This document shows, in pieces, positions 26,852 to 35,560 of a DNA stretch of 64,000 nucleotides (its first letter is position 1; the number at the start of each line of letters is the position of its first letter). Source of the stretch: FEN-1219 sp035644475 (lineage in GTDB: Bacteria > Pseudomonadota > Gammaproteobacteria > Steroidobacterales > Rariloculaceae); assembly GCA_035644475.1 (NCBI GenBank), contig DASQOL010000018.1, positions 1-64,000 on the forward strand, written 5' to 3'. A program made the translations under genes and the position numbers. The notes under the pieces were generated by a model. That model did no database searches and was not told the origin of the DNA. It saw only the letters and a list, made by a program, of their open reading frames with translations.

Positions 26852-28306
26852 TTGGACATTCACCACGAACGGCTCGGCACGCTGATCGGCAACCGCTTCG
26901 TTCTCGAGGAGGCGCTCGATCAGGTGCCTTTCGGCTCCGCCTATCGCGCGATGGACACCCATCGGCCCGCGGGCGCGCTCGAACGACGCGTAATGCTCTG
27001 GCTGCTGCCGGCGCACACGGGCAACGGCGTGGGACCGGACGTGCTCCGCAACGCGTTCGCGCGCGTTCGCGCGTTGCACCATCCCGGCATCGCTCGACTC
27101 CATGAGCTCGGGCGCATCGACGACGCGTACTTCATCACGGGCGAGCTCCTCGACGGTGAAACGCTGCGCAACGTGCTCGATCACTTGCGGCCGGAGCGGC
27201 TCGGCCCCGACGAGGCCGCGGACATCGTGTGCGCGATCGGCGCTGCGCTCGCGCACGCGCATGACTGCGACATCGTGCACGGCGAGGTTCGCGCGGAAAA
27301 TGTAGTCGTGACGATGAGTCACGAGGCGAAGCTCGCGAACTTCATGGCGAGCCGGCTGTTGCGGCTCGAGCCGACGGTCGCGCGCACCGGCGACGACCTG
27401 CGTGACCTCGCGGCGCTCACGCACGAGCTCTATACCGGCGAGCGGCTGGGCGCCCGGGACAAGGCGAGCAGCAAAGCGCCGAAGCGGCTCGCGCGGGCGA
27501 TCGACGCCACGCTGCACGCCGGCCGCCACGGACTGACGGTGCGCGAATTCCTGGCCGCCGCCGGCCTCGAGCCGGACGCGCCGCCCGAGACCGCACCGGC
27601 GCAGCAGCCCGCTCCCGCGGCTCCGGCCTTCGACTTCGCGGTCGGCGAGATCGCGCCTCTCGAGCTCAGGCCGCGCCCCGGGCCGCCGCGGCGCTCGGTT
27701 TGGCGGTTTGCCGTGCCGTTCATGGCGCTCGCCGGGCTCGCGGTGGCGGTGCACGAGACGGGCGGCGTCGACGCGCTGGTCGCGGCCGGCCGGCAGCTGC
27801 AGAACGCCAGCGGCGCGCTGGGGCTGCGCAGCCCGGACGCCGCCGGCGCCGGCGACGAGTCTCCGCCCGAGAGGGCGCCTGTTCCGACCGAGCCGGCGAA
27901 AACCGCGGCGACCGCGCCCGAACGCGCGGCGACCGCGCCGAGCCTGCCTCCGCGACCGGAGCCGCCGGTCTTGTCGTTCGCGACCGCGAAGATCACGGCC
28001 CGCGAGAGCCAGTCGATGGTGGTCCTCGACATCGTGCGGACAAGCGGCGACGGGCCCGCGAGCGTGGTCTGGTGGACGACCGACGACACGGCTCACGCGC
28101 GCGACGACTATGCGAGCTTCGGCAAGCGCGTCGAGCAATTCAGGCCCGAAGATTACGGGCGCAGGATCATCATCCCGATCGTCTCGGACTCGTTGCGCGA
28201 GGCGACGGAGCACTTCCAAGTCCACATCGCGGCGCGCTCCGACGGCACCCGCATCGGCGCAATCGACACGGTCGACGTCACCCTCCTCGACGACGACGAC
28301 TCCTGA
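26852..28306 (+). CDS. membrane pseudokinase with periplasmic Calx-beta domain
   Basis: 484 residues from TTG 26852, chosen because GGGAGG lies 4 bases upstream and the sigma-54 start is predicted at 26814; earlier ATGs overlap the promoter. Residues 8-235 have the Ser/Thr kinase fold, but the key residues are gone. The VAIK lysine region reads VMLW, HRD reads HGE, and DFG reads NFM. A Pro/Ala linker leads to one membrane helix (about 290-310), another low-complexity linker, and a C-terminal Calx-beta domain (about 375-482) ending in acidic residues. By topology the Calx-beta part would be periplasmic and may bind calcium. It sits beside the EPS export operon, so a structural or signalling role in EPS assembly is likely. 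Confidence 0.8.
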   Translation: MDIHHERLGTLIGNRFVLEEALDQVPFGSAYRAMDTHRPAGALERRVMLWLLPAHTGNGVGPDVLRNAFARVRALHHPGIARLHELGRIDDAYFITGELLDGETLRNVLDHLRPERLGPDEAADIVCAIGAALAHAHDCDIVHGEVRAENVVVTMSHEAKLANFMASRLLRLEPTVARTGDDLRDLAALTHELYTGERLGARDKASSKAPKRLARAIDATLHAGRHGLTVREFLAAAGLEPDAPPETAPAQQPAPAAPAFDFAVGEIAPLELRPRPGPPRRSVWRFAVPFMALAGLAVAVHETGGVDALVAAGRQLQNASGALGLRSPDAAGAGDESPPERAPVPTEPAKTAATAPERAATAPSLPPRPEPPVLSFATAKITARESQSMVVLDIVRTSGDGPASVVWWTTDDTAHARDDYASFGKRVEQFRPEDYGRRIIIPIVSDSLREATEHFQVHIAARSDGTRIGAIDTVDVTLLDDDDS

Positions 28307-28405
28307 CCGGGCACCACTAAACCTCACCGGATCAACAGGTTAGCGGCCACTCGCGTCGTTCCCAAGAATTGCGCTGCTCACAAAAACTGCGACGCGCGTA
28401 GCGCA

Positions 28406-28542
28406 GCAAGCGTTCGGCGGCTGTGCCTCGGAGGGCGCTCCCGAGACACGCCGGAAGACCATCCCTGGGGCTCCGCGCGGCACATCCCTGTGCCGCGAGG
28501 GTCTCGGGAGCGCCCTCCGAGGCACAGCCGCCGAACGCTTGC
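28406..28542. repeat. 137-bp palindromic element, copy 1
   Basis: A perfect 42-bp inverted repeat (28406-28447 and 28501-28542) encloses a 53-bp centre. The arms include CTCGGAGGGCGCTCCCGAGAC. The centre contains CATCCCTGGGGCTCCGCG and CACATCCCTGTGCCGCG. It resembles a MITE- or REP-type non-coding element; no transposase lies nearby. Confidence 0.9.
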
Positions 28543-28654
28543 TCCAGCCATGGTGGCAACCGCCGGCCTCGGAGGCCGCGCAGTGCCCACGGCCGGCTGC
28601 GAAACGTCGTCGTAACGCGCTCGCTAACGCCGCGACGCGCCCAAGCAGGTCGGT

Positions 28655-28775
28655 GGCTCGCTGACGCCTCGGAGGCCGCTCCCGAGACCGTCGGCGCACA
28701 GGGATGTGCGCCGCCGAGCCCCAGGGACGGTTTTTCGGCGTGTCTCGGGAGCGGCCTCCGAGGCGTCGGCGAGCC
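28655..28775. repeat. 121-bp palindromic element, copy 2 (inverted)
   Basis: 34-bp arms (28655-28688 and 28742-28775) with one mismatch around another 53-bp centre. The reverse complement of this centre is clearly similar to the centre of copy 1 (shared CATCCCTG-type and CCCTGGGGCTC blocks), so the two copies are homologous but oppositely oriented. Confidence 0.88.
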
Positions 28776-28821
28776 GTCGACCGCCTGCGCGAAGGTCAAC
28801 GCGCCCGACGCGCCGCAAACG

Positions 28822-29496
28822 TCAGCCCGGCGCGGGGAGCGACCCGCCGCTCGGGGCGGGTTCGATGACGCCGCAGGCGACCGGCGCGCCCGAATTGCCG
28901 GACGGCGGGGACTCGAGGTCGTCCTCGCCCGCATGGACCACCAGCGCATGACCGATCATCTGGAAGTCCGGCTCGCTCCCGAGCACCGCGTCCTGCAAGC
29001 TCGTGCGCACGTTACCCGCCTGATCCGCCACCACGTTGCCCAGGTCGCCCGGATGGCGTGCGTCGCGCGCGTCGGTGGGCGCCCCGTGCGGCGCGTCGTG
29101 CGGGTTCAAGTGTTTACCGGCCGACGACGCGTCGGCTGCGCTGCAGTCGCCGAACTCGTGAACATGGATGCCGTGCGGGCCCGGCGTGAGGCCGCTCAGC
29201 ATCACGTCGAGCGTGACCGTGGTGCCGCTCTCGGCGAAATACACCGTGCCGCGAGCGTCGTTGCCGGCCGTCGGCTCGAGAGTGGCGCGAGCCACGGTGC
29301 GCGGCGGCGCGTCCGTCTCGGTACGCGGCGCAAGCGCGAGCGGCGGCGGCGCGGCACGATCCGCGGACGCAGCTTCCGGCGGCGCGAGGCGCGCTCCGTC
29401 ACCCGCTGGTTGCTGCTCACACCCGAGCGTGACCACGGCGATCGCACCTGCCACGAGCATCGAGCCGACGCTCGATCGGAGACTTGAGTTACGCAT
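28822..29496 (-). CDS. sodC: Cu/Zn superoxide dismutase, predicted lipoprotein
   Basis: 224 residues from ATG 29496 with AGGAGG upstream. A lipoprotein signal peptide ends VVTLGC (lipobox), then comes a Pro/Ala-rich linker to about residue 70. The SodC domain has the copper ligands HGIHVHEFGDC, zinc and bridging His residues around KHLNPHDAPHG and HPGDLGN, and the late copper His in FQMIGHALVVHAGEDD. The C-terminal GNSGAPVACGVI holds the disulfide partner. It dismutates superoxide in the periplasm or at the outer membrane. A perfect sigma-54 site (29605-29620) and a leader hairpin precede it. Confidence 0.95.
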   Translation of the reverse strand: MRNSSLRSSVGSMLVAGAIAVVTLGCEQQPAGDGARLAPPEAASADRAAPPPLALAPRTETDAPPRTVARATLEPTAGNDARGTVYFAESGTTVTLDVMLSGLTPGPHGIHVHEFGDCSAADASSAGKHLNPHDAPHGAPTDARDARHPGDLGNVVADQAGNVRTSLQDAVLGSEPDFQMIGHALVVHAGEDDLESPPSGNSGAPVACGVIEPAPSGGSLPAPG

Positions 29497-29526
29497 ACGA
29501 CCTTCCTCCTTCGGTGCCTAAAAAGA

Positions 29527-29550
29527 CAAGCCCAGACTCCGCTGGGCTTG
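29527..29550 (-). terminator. terminator-like hairpin in the sodC leader
   Basis: CAAGCCCAG-actccg-CTGGGCTTG forms a 9-bp perfect stem. On the minus strand it is followed by GTCTTTTTAG, then the sodC ribosome site. It lies between the predicted transcription start (29594) and sodC, so it could act as an attenuator, or stop read-through entering from above. Confidence 0.6.
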
Positions 29551-29604
29551 CCGTGCCTCTAGAGCCGATATTCACCGACCCGTCGCCGAAGCACCTCCAA
29601 TAGC

Positions 29605-29620
29605 AGCAAGGGCCGTGCCA
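29605..29620 (-). promoter_or_regulatory. sigma-54 promoter of sodC, perfect consensus
   Basis: The minus strand reads TGGCACGGCCCTTGCT, matching every fixed consensus position. Predicted +1 near 29594, leaving a leader of about 98 bases that contains the hairpin at 29527-29550. Confidence 0.78.
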
Positions 29621-29634
29621 ACCTGCCGGCGCCG

Positions 29635-29650
29635 TGGCATGGAATCTGCA
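29635..29650 (+). promoter_or_regulatory. sigma-54-like promoter of the sorbosone-dehydrogenase-like gene
   Basis: TGGCATGGAATCTGCA keeps GG and GC at the right spacing but has CTGCA for TTGCA. Predicted +1 near 29661, so the GGAGG ribosome site (29662-29666) would be at the very 5' end. Confidence 0.5.
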
Positions 29651-29675
29651 CCGAACTCAACGGAGGACGCGCCTT

Positions 29676-31043
29676 ATGAGCACATGGATGTCTTGCATGG
29701 AGCGCGGCGCAGGAGCGCGCCGCGCGCGCCTCGGGATGTGGCTGCTCCTGATCGCGCTCACGGGCGCGGCCCGAGCCGACACTGCGAAGCTCGCGGTCGC
29801 GGACGGCACGGGGCCGAGCCCGCAGCTACCCGAGCCCAACCGGCAGCTGTTCCCCACGATCGACGTCGCGCCGTCGGTCGGTTGGACGCACGGCGACACT
29901 CCGGCCGCGGCGCCGGGCCTCGAGGTCCGCGCGTTCGCGACGGGGCTCGTTCACCCCCGCTGGATGTACCTGCTACCGAACGGCGACGTGCTCGTCGCGG
30001 AGACCAACGCGCCGCCCCGCGAAGACGACTCGCGCGGCATCGTTGGCTGGGTCACGGGGCTCTTCATGAAGCGCGCGGGCGCCACGGTGCCGAGCCCGAA
30101 TCGAATCACGCTGCTGCGCGATGCGGATCACGACGGCGAGGCCGAGCTCAAGACCACGTTCTTGAGCGGGCTCGAGTCGCCGTTCGGCATGGCACTGATC
30201 GGCGACCGTCTCTACGTCGCGAACACGGATGCCCTCGTCCGCTTCCCCTACGTGCCAGGCTCTACGGAGATCACGGCGCCCCCCGAAACCGTCGCGACGC
30301 TACCCGCGGGCACGATCAATCACCATTGGACGAAGAACGTGATCGCGAGCGCCGACGGTAAGCACCTCTACGTCACCGTGGGCTCGAACAGCAACGTCGC
30401 CGAGAACGGCATCGAGAACGAGGAGCGGCGCGCGGCGATCCTCGAGATCGATCCCGAGAGCGGCGCGACGACGGTGTTCGCGTCCGGCCTCCGCAATCCG
30501 AACGGTCTCGCGTGGGAGCCGCTGACGGGCGAGCTCTGGACGGTCGTAAACGAGCGCGACGCGATCGGCAGCGACCTCGTGCCGGACTACCTGACGTCGG
30601 TGCAGCGTGGCGGATTCTACGGTTGGCCGTACAGCTACTACGGCAATCACGTCGACGACCGCGTCGAGCCGGCGCGGCCGGACCTCGTCGCGAGCGCGAT
30701 CGTTCCCGACTACGCGCTCGGGCCGCACACGGCTTCGCTCGGTCTCGCGTTCTACGCCGGCGACGCGATGCCGGCCGCGTACCGCGGCGGCATGTTCGTA
30801 GGCCAGCACGGCTCGTGGAACCGCAGACCGCCGTCCGGCTACAAGGTCATCTTCGTGCCGTTCTCCGGCGGCAAACCGAGTGGGATGCCGCGCGACGTGC
30901 TGACGGGCTTTGTGAACGGCGACGGCGAAGCACGCGGCCGGCCCGTTGGCGTGGCGATCGATTCCGCAGGCGCGCTGCTCGTCGCCGACGACGTCGGCAA
31001 CGTCGTGTGGCGCGTGACGGGAGCCGCGCGCGACAGTTCCTGA
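29676..31043 (+). CDS. PQQ-type sugar (L-sorbosone) dehydrogenase-like secreted protein
   Basis: 455 residues from ATG 29676, with GGAGG 9 bases upstream. Signal peptide about residues 1-34 (LGMWLLLIALTGAARA-DT). The rest is a six-bladed glucose/sorbosone dehydrogenase propeller with FATGLVHPRWMYLLPNGDVLVAE, ITLLRDADHDGEAELKTTF, FASGLRNPNGLAWEP and FVGQHGSWNRRPPSGYKV. The last matches the conserved GSWN region near the active site. Family members oxidise aldoses or sorbosone with soluble PQQ in the periplasm. Divergent from sodC, with a promoter pair between. The true substrate is not known. Confidence 0.85.
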   Translation: MSTWMSCMERGAGARRARLGMWLLLIALTGAARADTAKLAVADGTGPSPQLPEPNRQLFPTIDVAPSVGWTHGDTPAAAPGLEVRAFATGLVHPRWMYLLPNGDVLVAETNAPPREDDSRGIVGWVTGLFMKRAGATVPSPNRITLLRDADHDGEAELKTTFLSGLESPFGMALIGDRLYVANTDALVRFPYVPGSTEITAPPETVATLPAGTINHHWTKNVIASADGKHLYVTVGSNSNVAENGIENEERRAAILEIDPESGATTVFASGLRNPNGLAWEPLTGELWTVVNERDAIGSDLVPDYLTSVQRGGFYGWPYSYYGNHVDDRVEPARPDLVASAIVPDYALGPHTASLGLAFYAGDAMPAAYRGGMFVGQHGSWNRRPPSGYKVIFVPFSGGKPSGMPRDVLTGFVNGDGEARGRPVGVAIDSAGALLVADDVGNVVWRVTGAARDSS

Positions 31044-31065
31044 CCGCCGCGCGCGGCCGCGTCGC

Positions 31066-31614
31066 TCAGCGGCGGAGGCGCTTGGCCTTCTTCTTGGCCC
31101 CGGCCTTCCTGGGCGCGGTCTTCTTGGTCCGGGCCTTCGCGCTGGTGGCGCCACGGCCCTTGCGTTTCGACGCCTTGCTCTTCGACACCTTGCTCTGGCC
31201 CGCTTTGCGCTTCGGCTTTGCCGCGGCCTGCGCCGCGGGCCTCTTCACGAGCACGGCCTCAAGCTTGTTGCCGTCGAGGTCCCGCACGAACGCGCCGTAG
31301 TAGTCAGGGCCGTAGTCTGGACGCGGCCCGGGCGCGCCCTCGTCCACGCCACCGGCTTCGAGCGCCGCGCGGTGGAACGCGCCGACCACGTCCTTCGTGA
31401 ACGCCACGAAGCCGACGTGCACGCCGTTGCCGACGGTCGCGGGGCTCTGATTGTGCGGCAGCTGAACCCAGAACACGGGCGTGTCGTCGCCGTAACCGAT
31501 GCCGTACGGCATGAACTCCATCACCCGCCGATAGCCGAGCGCGCCGAGCACGTTGTCGTAGAAACGGGCGGCGCGTTCCACGTTCATGACGCCGACTGAG
31601 ACGTGATGCAACAT
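31066..31614 (-). CDS. VOC (glyoxalase/bleomycin-resistance) protein with Lys-rich tail
   Basis: 182 residues from ATG 31614 with a strong AGGAGGG upstream. Residues 1-127 are a single VOC domain, MLHHVSVGVMNVERAARFYDNVLGALGYRR through DLDGNKLEAVLVK, with H4 and E119-type metal positions as in glyoxalase-fold dioxygenases and lyases. Residues 128-182 are almost only Lys, Ala, Arg, Ser and Thr in a histone H1/AlgP-like pattern, an unusual addition to this fold. The tail could bind nucleic acid or polyanions. No partner gene is adjacent, and the reaction is unknown. Confidence 0.85.
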   Translation of the reverse strand: MLHHVSVGVMNVERAARFYDNVLGALGYRRVMEFMPYGIGYGDDTPVFWVQLPHNQSPATVGNGVHVGFVAFTKDVVGAFHRAALEAGGVDEGAPGPRPDYGPDYYGAFVRDLDGNKLEAVLVKRPAAQAAAKPKRKAGQSKVSKSKASKRKGRGATSAKARTKKTAPRKAGAKKKAKRLRR

Positions 31615-31723
31615 GGGGGTCCCTCCTAGGTTGGTGAGGAACAGCTTACCGCAGAAGGGCGGCGGCGATGCTCGCTTTTCGGTCCCTCTCCGGGCGTGCT
31701 TCCCGCCGCGTCACTCCCCGCCG

Positions 31724-34183
31724 TCACTCATACCGCAGCGCGTGCACGGGGTGCGCGCGACCGGCCTTGAGCGACTGCACGGCGACCGTCGCATAGGCTA
31801 TCGCGAGCCCCGCGACGGCGGCGCCGAGGAACGGCAGCGGGCTCATCGCCGTGCGGTACGCGAACCCGTCGAGCCACTTGTCCATCGCGAAGTACGCCCC
31901 CACGCACGCGAGCGGCGCCGCGATCAGCACGAGCACGACCGTCCGCTGCGCGAGCAGCATCACGATCTGGCTCGTGCGCGCGCCGAGCACCTTGCGCACG
32001 CCGATCTCGCGCGTGCGCTGCGCGGCGGTGAACGACGCGAGGCCGAACAGCCCGAGGCACGCGATGAAGATGCAGAGCCCCGCGAAGATCGCGATCAGCC
32101 TCGTGAGCCGCGTGTCCGACAAGTACAGCTGGTCGAGCGAGTCGTCGAGGAACTTGAACTCGAAGGGATGCTCCGTATCGAACTTCCGCATCGTGTTGCG
32201 GATGTGGTCGATCGTGCCCTGCACGTCCTTACCCGAGATGTTCACCGCGAGGATCCGATTCTGGAACGGACGCTGCGGGGGCGGCACCTGGGCGAAGTTC
32301 TCGTTGATCCGGTAGACCGCGAACGGCGCGATCTCGTCGTGCACGGACCGGAAGTTGAAGTTCTTGACGACGCCGACCACGGCGCCCTTCTGCGCGCTCG
32401 GACCCAGCCCGATCTCGAAGCGCTTGCCGATAGGCTCCTTCCACCGCAGCATCTTCACGGCCGCCTCGTTCACCACGATCGCCGAGATACCGGCGCCGAG
32501 ATCCTGTTCGTTCGGCGCGCGCCCCGCCAGCACCTGCATGCCCATCACGTCGAAGAACTCGGGTCCCACGCCCATGTGGATCAACGACGTCGACTCGAAG
32601 ACGCCGTCGTTGTTCTCCAGGTTCAGCACGTTGATGTTGAAGCCGCCGCCCATCATCGACGCGCTCCAAGACACGCCGAGCACGTTCGGATTCGTGAGCA
32701 GCTCGGTTCTGATCGCCTCGCTGCGCTCGACCACGTCGGCGCCGCGCATCGTGACGACCACCCGGTTCTCCTTCTCGAAGCCGAGCGACATCGATGCCAC
32801 GTAGCTCATCTGCCGCGCCATCAGCAGAGTGCTCGCGATCACGGCAATCGAGATCGTGAACTGCAGAAGCACGAGCGCTTCGCGCAGCCCGCTGTTGCCT
32901 GACCCGCCCTTCTTGCCACTCACGAGCGCGGATACCGGCACGATCGAGGACAAATAGAACGCCGGGTAGAGGCCCGCGCCGAGCCCGATCGCGAGCGCCA
33001 GACCCACGATCGAGGCCGCCACCCTGGCGGGCGAGCCCAGACCGCCCAAGGCGATCTGCTTGCCGAACAGGGTGTCCAGTGGCGTGAACGCGGAGGCGGC
33101 CTCGACGAGCAGCACGCCGAGCACCACGGCGATTCCGGCCAACAACACGGACTCCGCGAGGAACTGCGCCACGAGTGCCGTGCGCTTCGACCCCATGATC
33201 TTGCGCATTCCGACCTCTTTAGCGCGCTTGCTGGCACGCGCCGTCGCCAGGTTCATGTAGTTGATGCCGGCCACGAGCAGTGTGAACACCGCGACCGCGA
33301 TGAAGCCGTAGATGTAATAGCGGTTGCCGGTCGAGATGTCGTTCGGCAGGTCGGAATAGAGATGGATTCGGTCGAGCGGCTGGATCCACGCGCGCCAACT
33401 TGCGTTGAGGCGCGCGCTGATGTCGCTCATGTTCCGGTCGAAGAACGCTTTGGACACGTCGGCGAACTTGGCCGCGTCGTAACCTTCGGGCATCAGCAGA
33501 TATGTGAAGAGAGCCACGTTGTAGAGCCGGTTGCGCCGCTGGTTGATGTCGTCCGGCACGGTGAACTGCTGCTGCGTGGTGGAGAACAACACGTCGTATT
33601 TCAACGTCGTGTTCTCGGGTAGGTCGTCGAACACCAGCGTGATCTTGAACTCGGAGCCGTTCTCGATGTTGATCGTCTCGCCGAGCGGATTGCGGTCGCC
33701 GAAGTATTTCTGCGCGAACTTGCGGCTCACGGCCACCGACGTCGGCTCGACGAGCGCCGTTTTCGGATCGCCGTAGAGGATCTTGTGCGTGAACACCTCG
33801 AACACGTTGGGGTCGGTAGTGGACACGTTCTCCCAGTAGTAACCGACGTCACCGTGTTTGATGAACCGCTGGTTGCCGCCTCCACCGCCCTGGAAACGCA
33901 CGAATGCCTGGACGTCGGCATTCTCGTCCTTGAGCATCGGTCCGAGCATCCCCGACGTGGCCGCGAACGTGTCGACCTTGCCGTTGATCGTAAACTCGTT
34001 CACGACGCGGTAGATGCGCTTGTAGTTGACGTGGCTCTGGTCGTAGGTGAGCTCGCTGCGCAGATAGACGCCGAGGATCAGGCAGCACGCCACGGCGAGC
34101 GCGAGTCCGGCCACGTTGATCAACGCGTAAGCCTTGTCGCGGGCGAGGGTCCGCAACGCGACCTTGAGCACGCTCGTGTTCAT
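31724..34183 (-). CDS. orphan FtsX/MacB-type ABC transporter permease
   Basis: 819 residues. Membrane helix at 20-45 (AYALINVAGLALAVACCLILGVYL), a large periplasmic domain, three to four helices around 290-460, a second periplasmic domain and three C-terminal helices: the duplicated MacB_PCD-FtsX layout. The RTREIGVRKVLGA motif near residue 715 is the ATPase-coupling region. The chain ends HALRYE, like the four permeases at 48944-58867, and is clearly paralogous to them. No ATPase or adaptor gene is adjacent, so it probably borrows an ATPase encoded elsewhere, perhaps the one at 58860-59558. Confidence 0.9.
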   Translation of the reverse strand: MNTSVLKVALRTLARDKAYALINVAGLALAVACCLILGVYLRSELTYDQSHVNYKRIYRVVNEFTINGKVDTFAATSGMLGPMLKDENADVQAFVRFQGGGGGNQRFIKHGDVGYYWENVSTTDPNVFEVFTHKILYGDPKTALVEPTSVAVSRKFAQKYFGDRNPLGETINIENGSEFKITLVFDDLPENTTLKYDVLFSTTQQQFTVPDDINQRRNRLYNVALFTYLLMPEGYDAAKFADVSKAFFDRNMSDISARLNASWRAWIQPLDRIHLYSDLPNDISTGNRYYIYGFIAVAVFTLLVAGINYMNLATARASKRAKEVGMRKIMGSKRTALVAQFLAESVLLAGIAVVLGVLLVEAASAFTPLDTLFGKQIALGGLGSPARVAASIVGLALAIGLGAGLYPAFYLSSIVPVSALVSGKKGGSGNSGLREALVLLQFTISIAVIASTLLMARQMSYVASMSLGFEKENRVVVTMRGADVVERSEAIRTELLTNPNVLGVSWSASMMGGGFNINVLNLENNDGVFESTSLIHMGVGPEFFDVMGMQVLAGRAPNEQDLGAGISAIVVNEAAVKMLRWKEPIGKRFEIGLGPSAQKGAVVGVVKNFNFRSVHDEIAPFAVYRINENFAQVPPPQRPFQNRILAVNISGKDVQGTIDHIRNTMRKFDTEHPFEFKFLDDSLDQLYLSDTRLTRLIAIFAGLCIFIACLGLFGLASFTAAQRTREIGVRKVLGARTSQIVMLLAQRTVVLVLIAAPLACVGAYFAMDKWLDGFAYRTAMSPLPFLGAAVAGLAIAYATVAVQSLKAGRAHPVHALRYE

Positions 34184-34341
34184 CGTCTTAGGTCCCCCCG
34201 GATTGACGCGTAGAGTTTAGCCCAGCACGCGGCGCGGCGCGGCGCGTCCCGCCGGTCGCGGGTGGAAGGCGAGCTGGAGATAATGAGAGTCGCCGGCAGC
34301 GGGCTGGCATGTGCCGCGGCGCGGCGACGAGGTACGGCGAG

Positions 34342-35556
34342 ATGTTGCAAGCGAAAGCATGGCGGCGGCCGGTCGTCGCGCGCAGCCATGGCGAAGGCCA
34401 TCGGCAGGCGTCGTGGCTCGAGCTGCTGTTCGACCTGTCGTTCGTGATCGCGGTAGCGCAGGCCGCGCTCCAGCTCGAGCACCGGCTCGCCGAAGGCCAT
34501 CCGGACGCCGCGGTCGTCTCATATCTATTGGTGTTTGCGGCGATCTGGTGGGCCTGGATGTCGTTCACCTGGTTCGGCAACGTCTTCGACACGGACGACG
34601 TGCCCTATCGACTATGGATGCTCTTGATGATCGCAGGGTCGCTCGGCCTCGCGGCCGGTGTGCCCCGGATCGCGGAGCTCGACTTCAGGATCGGGGTGTC
34701 GTCCTACGTCGTGATGCGGCTCGCCTACGTCGCCCAGTGGCTGAGGGTGCTCCAAAGCCGCGACCCCACCTGGCGGCCGATCGCTTGGAAGGTCATCGTT
34801 CTGACGACGCTGAACCAGGCGGGCTGGGTGGCTTTCCTTTACTGCCCGCTCGAGTGGCGGCTGCCCGTGTTCGTCTTTTGGTTCGCGGCCGACGTCGCGA
34901 CGCCGGTGATCGCCGGCTGGGACGCGCGGCTCGGCGGCCATCGCGGACATATCGTGGAGCGCTACGGGCTGTTCACGCTGATCGTGCTCGGCGAGTCGAT
35001 CGCCGCCGCCACGGTCGCGGTGGGCCGCGCCGTCGAGACGCAGGCCGCGGCGCTACCGCTGCTCGTGCTCGCGGTCGGCGGGCTCGTGATCGTGTTCTCG
35101 ATCTGGTGGATCTACTTCGACTTGAGCGCGGGCGGCCACGGCCGCCAGGCCGCGGCGCCCGGCCGCGCCGCGCAAATCGTCTGGGGCTACGGGCACTACT
35201 TCGTGTTCGCGTCGCTGGCGGCGATCGGCGCGGGGCTTGCGCTCGCCGTCGAACGGCTCACCGAGCGCGAGAACGTAGCGCTGCCGGACACGGGCGTCGC
35301 GCTCGCGATCGGCGCCGCCGTGGCCGTGTTCCTGCTCGCGGTGGCCGCGATCGAAGCCGCCGACGAGGGCGCCTACGCGCTACGCGACGCGCTTGTGAAG
35401 CTCGGCGGTGCGCTCGCGGCGCTCGGCGCCGCGCTCGCCGCGCCCGCGCCCGCGCTCGGCGTCGCGGGCAGCGTGCTCGCGATCGGGCTCGTGCTGGCCG
35501 CGATGGTTTGTTACGGCGTCGTGCTCCAGCAGCGGATGTACGCCGCCGCACGCTGA
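34342..35556 (+). CDS. ltrA: low-temperature-requirement A family membrane protein
   Basis: 404 residues from ATG 34342, with AGG about 8 bases upstream; ATG 34309 would add 11 residues. The LtrA signature is at the N-terminus (HRQASWLELLFDLSFVIAVAQ), followed by about twelve hydrophobic segments, with WWAWMSFTWFGNVFDTDD and ERYGLFTLIVLGESI as the conserved blocks. The family was first linked to growth at low temperature in Listeria; the biochemical role is not known. Convergent with the DMT transporter, 4 bases apart. Confidence 0.88.
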   Translation: MLQAKAWRRPVVARSHGEGHRQASWLELLFDLSFVIAVAQAALQLEHRLAEGHPDAAVVSYLLVFAAIWWAWMSFTWFGNVFDTDDVPYRLWMLLMIAGSLGLAAGVPRIAELDFRIGVSSYVVMRLAYVAQWLRVLQSRDPTWRPIAWKVIVLTTLNQAGWVAFLYCPLEWRLPVFVFWFAADVATPVIAGWDARLGGHRGHIVERYGLFTLIVLGESIAAATVAVGRAVETQAAALPLLVLAVGGLVIVFSIWWIYFDLSAGGHGRQAAAPGRAAQIVWGYGHYFVFASLAAIGAGLALAVERLTERENVALPDTGVALAIGAAVAVFLLAVAAIEAADEGAYALRDALVKLGGALAALGAALAAPAPALGVAGSVLAIGLVLAAMVCYGVVLQQRMYAAAR

Positions 35557-35560
35557 CGCT

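Larger units (their letters stand above)
28307..28821. other. gene-free 515-bp gap with two inverted-repeat elements
   Basis: No gene is supported; open frames are mirror images caused by the palindromes. Two related elements occupy 28406-28542 and 28655-28775, in opposite orientation. The spacer between them has a further small palindrome (CGGCCTCGGAGGCCG, around 28564-28578). Confidence 0.75.

Noticed and set aside
28332..28949. Open frames over the palindromic elements
   Set aside because: Both strands are open because of the inverted repeats; translations are repeats of the same biased peptide.
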